The notes below the pieces were generated by a model that searched no databases, was not told where the DNA came from, and saw only the letters and a program-made list of their open reading frames with translations. Shown here one piece after another: positions 6,101 to 6,490 of a stretch of 6,490 nucleotides of DNA. The stretch's first letter is position 1. Each line of letters opens with the position of its first letter. Both the position numbers and the translations under genes were made by a program. This stretch comes from an uncultured Clostridia bacterium (GTDB taxonomy: Bacteria; Bacillota; Clostridia; Christensenellales; Borkfalkiaceae): NCBI GenBank assembly GCA_959605945.1, contig CAUHGY010000089.1, positions 1 to 6,490 of the forward strand, in the 5' to 3' direction.

Positions 6101-6490
6101 TATCTTCAAAAGAAACACTGTCTATGGTAGTCAGAAAAGTGGTGTGACGGCAGTGGTCGGACCAATAAGTGTCAATCATGCGTATTTCTGTGATAGTCGG
6201 GTCGCGTTTTTCGGACGCAAAATAATCGCGGCAGAACCTGATGTCGTCAAGGTCCATCGCGAGCGAATATTCTCCGAGAAATTTTTTCAAACCTTCTTCG
6301 TCGAGAGAACTAAAACCGCAAAGTGTTTTTACTTCTGTGGGAATGTCGTATTTTATCTTCAGCGTTTCGGGTTTTTCAAAAGACGCTTCCCTGCTTTCAA
6401 CGGGATTTATAACGTATTTTTTTATCTCCTCAACTTCCGCGTCGGTGATATCGCCGTAAAGCAGATAGACCTTTGCCGTGCGGACGGTCG
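3126..6490 (-). CDS. purL: Phosphoribosylformylglycinamidine synthase, large single-chain form (5' end outside window)
   Basis: PurL converts FGAR, glutamine and ATP to FGAM, the fourth step of purine synthesis, in the cytoplasm. The frame is open to the window edge: about 1120 residues are visible and some 110-140 N-terminal ones (PurS-like domain) are missing. A TTG at 6288-6290 is internal, because good PurL sequence continues upstream (YLLYGDI, INPVESREAS, IPTEVKT). Numbering from that TTG: linker motif YWSDHCRH 42-49; first synthase half with FKNETHNHPTEIEPFGG 136-152 (ATP/FGAR site); CNDFGAGGVS 321-330; second half with GGKYQLTPIQAMAHK 484-498 and AIGGKDSMSGTF 589-600; glutaminase domain from about 790 with PVFPGTNCEYDSAKA, GGFSGGDE, nucleophile Cys895 in GICNGFQ (codon 3606-3608), and His1025/Glu1027 in GHSER. 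All catalytic residues are present, so no separate PurQ or PurS should be needed. It ends 15 bases before the pyrC promoter. Confidence 0.97.
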   Translation of the reverse strand, partial: TVRTAKVYLLYGDITDAEVEEIKKYVINPVESREASFEKPETLKIKYDIPTEVKTLCGFSSLDEEGLKKFLGEYSLAMDLDDIRFCRDYFASEKRDPTITEIRMIDTYWSDHCRHTTFLTTIDSVSFEDKLLEKAFKDYMSVRKSLGRKKPVNLMDVGTIAAKYLKSTGKLDKLDESEEINACTVKIKVTVDGKKEDWLLLFKNETHNHPTEIEPFGGAATCIGGAIRDPLSGRSYVYAAMRVTGAADPLRPVSETIKGKLPQRKIVTTAAAGYSSYGNQIGLATGMVDEIYHEGYAAKRMEIGAVIAAAPAANVRRERPAAGDRVILLGGRTGRDGCGGATGSSKSHTVNSLESCGAEVQKGNAPEERKLQRLFRNEQASRMIKRCNDFGAGGVSVAIGELADGLDIDLNAVPKKYEGLDGTELAISESQERMAVVVDEKDVAAFKELAEKENLEATVVAVVKDEPRLTMVWNGKKIVDVSREFLNSNGAEKHINVKVTKCGNYKKRTFGEFKSEYLSLAGNLNVCSKRGLSERFDSTIGAGTVLMPFGGKYQLTPIQAMAHKISVEKGDTDDCSFMSWGYNPFITEISPYHGAYLAVVESVSKLIASGADFSDVYLTFQEYFERPGKDPERWGKPLAALLGAFTAQKKLGVAAIGGKDSMSGTFEKLDVPPTLVSFAVTTGKVQSVRSPEFKKAGNRVVLLKPEYDLNGLPETASLISLFEAVTEMLRSGKAVSAYTPTLGGVAEGIMKMCLGNGYGFRFNSSLTKREIFGYNYGSFILELDGEHKIGLPLGTVTDDGNISFGNDSIALKELSAEYENKLESVYSCNTEQGAEKPETYTFNSGKEFSATVKAAVPRVLIPVFPGTNCEYDSAKAVREAGAEADIFVINNLTPDGVSRSVEEFAKRIRKSQIIFIPGGFSGGDEPDGSGKFITAFFRNFAVKESVTELLEKRDGLMCGICNGFQALIKLGLVPYGKIIDTDENCPTLTFNTIGRHQSKIVRTRVVSDNSPWLKGVRPGDVISVPISHGEGRFFADEKTVKALAANGQIATQYVDFENNATFDVHFNPNNSAAAIEGILSPDGRVIGKMGHSERVGKGLYKNVPGNYDMKLFESAVKYFK

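Noticed and set aside
6288..6290. TTG as the start codon of purL
   Set aside because: The frame remains open to the window edge and the upstream 66 codons translate into typical PurL linker sequence, so the true start is outside the window.
1..6490. Mobile elements, CRISPR arrays, tRNA or rRNA genes, toxin-antitoxin or defence genes
   Set aside because: No transposase, repeat-spacer pattern, cloverleaf or rRNA sequence is present; apart from the 158-base purL-pyrC gap and the fold-back at the left edge, the window is core biosynthetic coding sequence.

Overview
The window holds three minus-strand genes of nucleotide biosynthesis, read from right to left: purL (3126-6490, 5' end outside the window), pyrC (1759-2967) and carB (43-1737, cut off near its middle). 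No plus-strand gene is credible, and there is no stretch over 300 bases without a gene. The source looks like a bacterium of the Firmicutes, most likely a Clostridia-type gut or anaerobic lineage. The reasons are the large single-chain PurL with its C-terminal glutaminase and a GHSER active-site motif, the PyrC variant whose metal-binding motif follows a short non-standard N-terminus, strong AAGGAG/GGGAG ribosome binding sites, and a textbook sigma-70/sigma-A promoter. The family match is firm; the lineage is inference from recalled sequence style.

Region by region. (1) Bases 1-60 are two nested inverted repeats built from pieces of the carB motif PIRIGQGVEFDY. The motif appears three times in alternating orientation and in two synonymous codings. 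carB ends abnormally at this junction, at residue 564 of an expected 1060-1075 or so. This looks like a contig-end fold-back, a chimera or a rearrangement rather than a natural gene end. (2) Bases 43-1737 are the N-terminal half of carB. (3) pyrC lies 21 bases upstream of carB and is clearly co-transcribed with it. (4) Bases 2968-3125, between purL and pyrC, are a dense regulatory leader. They carry a perfect TTGACA-17-TATAAT promoter, an 8-bp stem near the transcript start, a 22-codon leader ORF, and an intrinsic terminator embedded in that ORF. The leader ORF's stop codon overlaps the pyrC start as ATGA. (5) The rest is purL.

Together the genes cover one late step of the glutamine-fed purine pathway (PurL, FGAR to FGAM) and two steps of pyrimidine synthesis (CarB, carbamoyl phosphate; PyrC, dihydroorotate). 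PurL carries its own glutaminase, while CarB needs the separate CarA subunit, which is not here. The most interesting biology is the pyrC leader. Its layout resembles the translation-coupled attenuator of enterobacterial pyrBI and shows no PyrR-binding consensus that I can recognise. The most important caution is the left edge, where the carB truncation and inverted repeats may be an assembly or amplification artefact.
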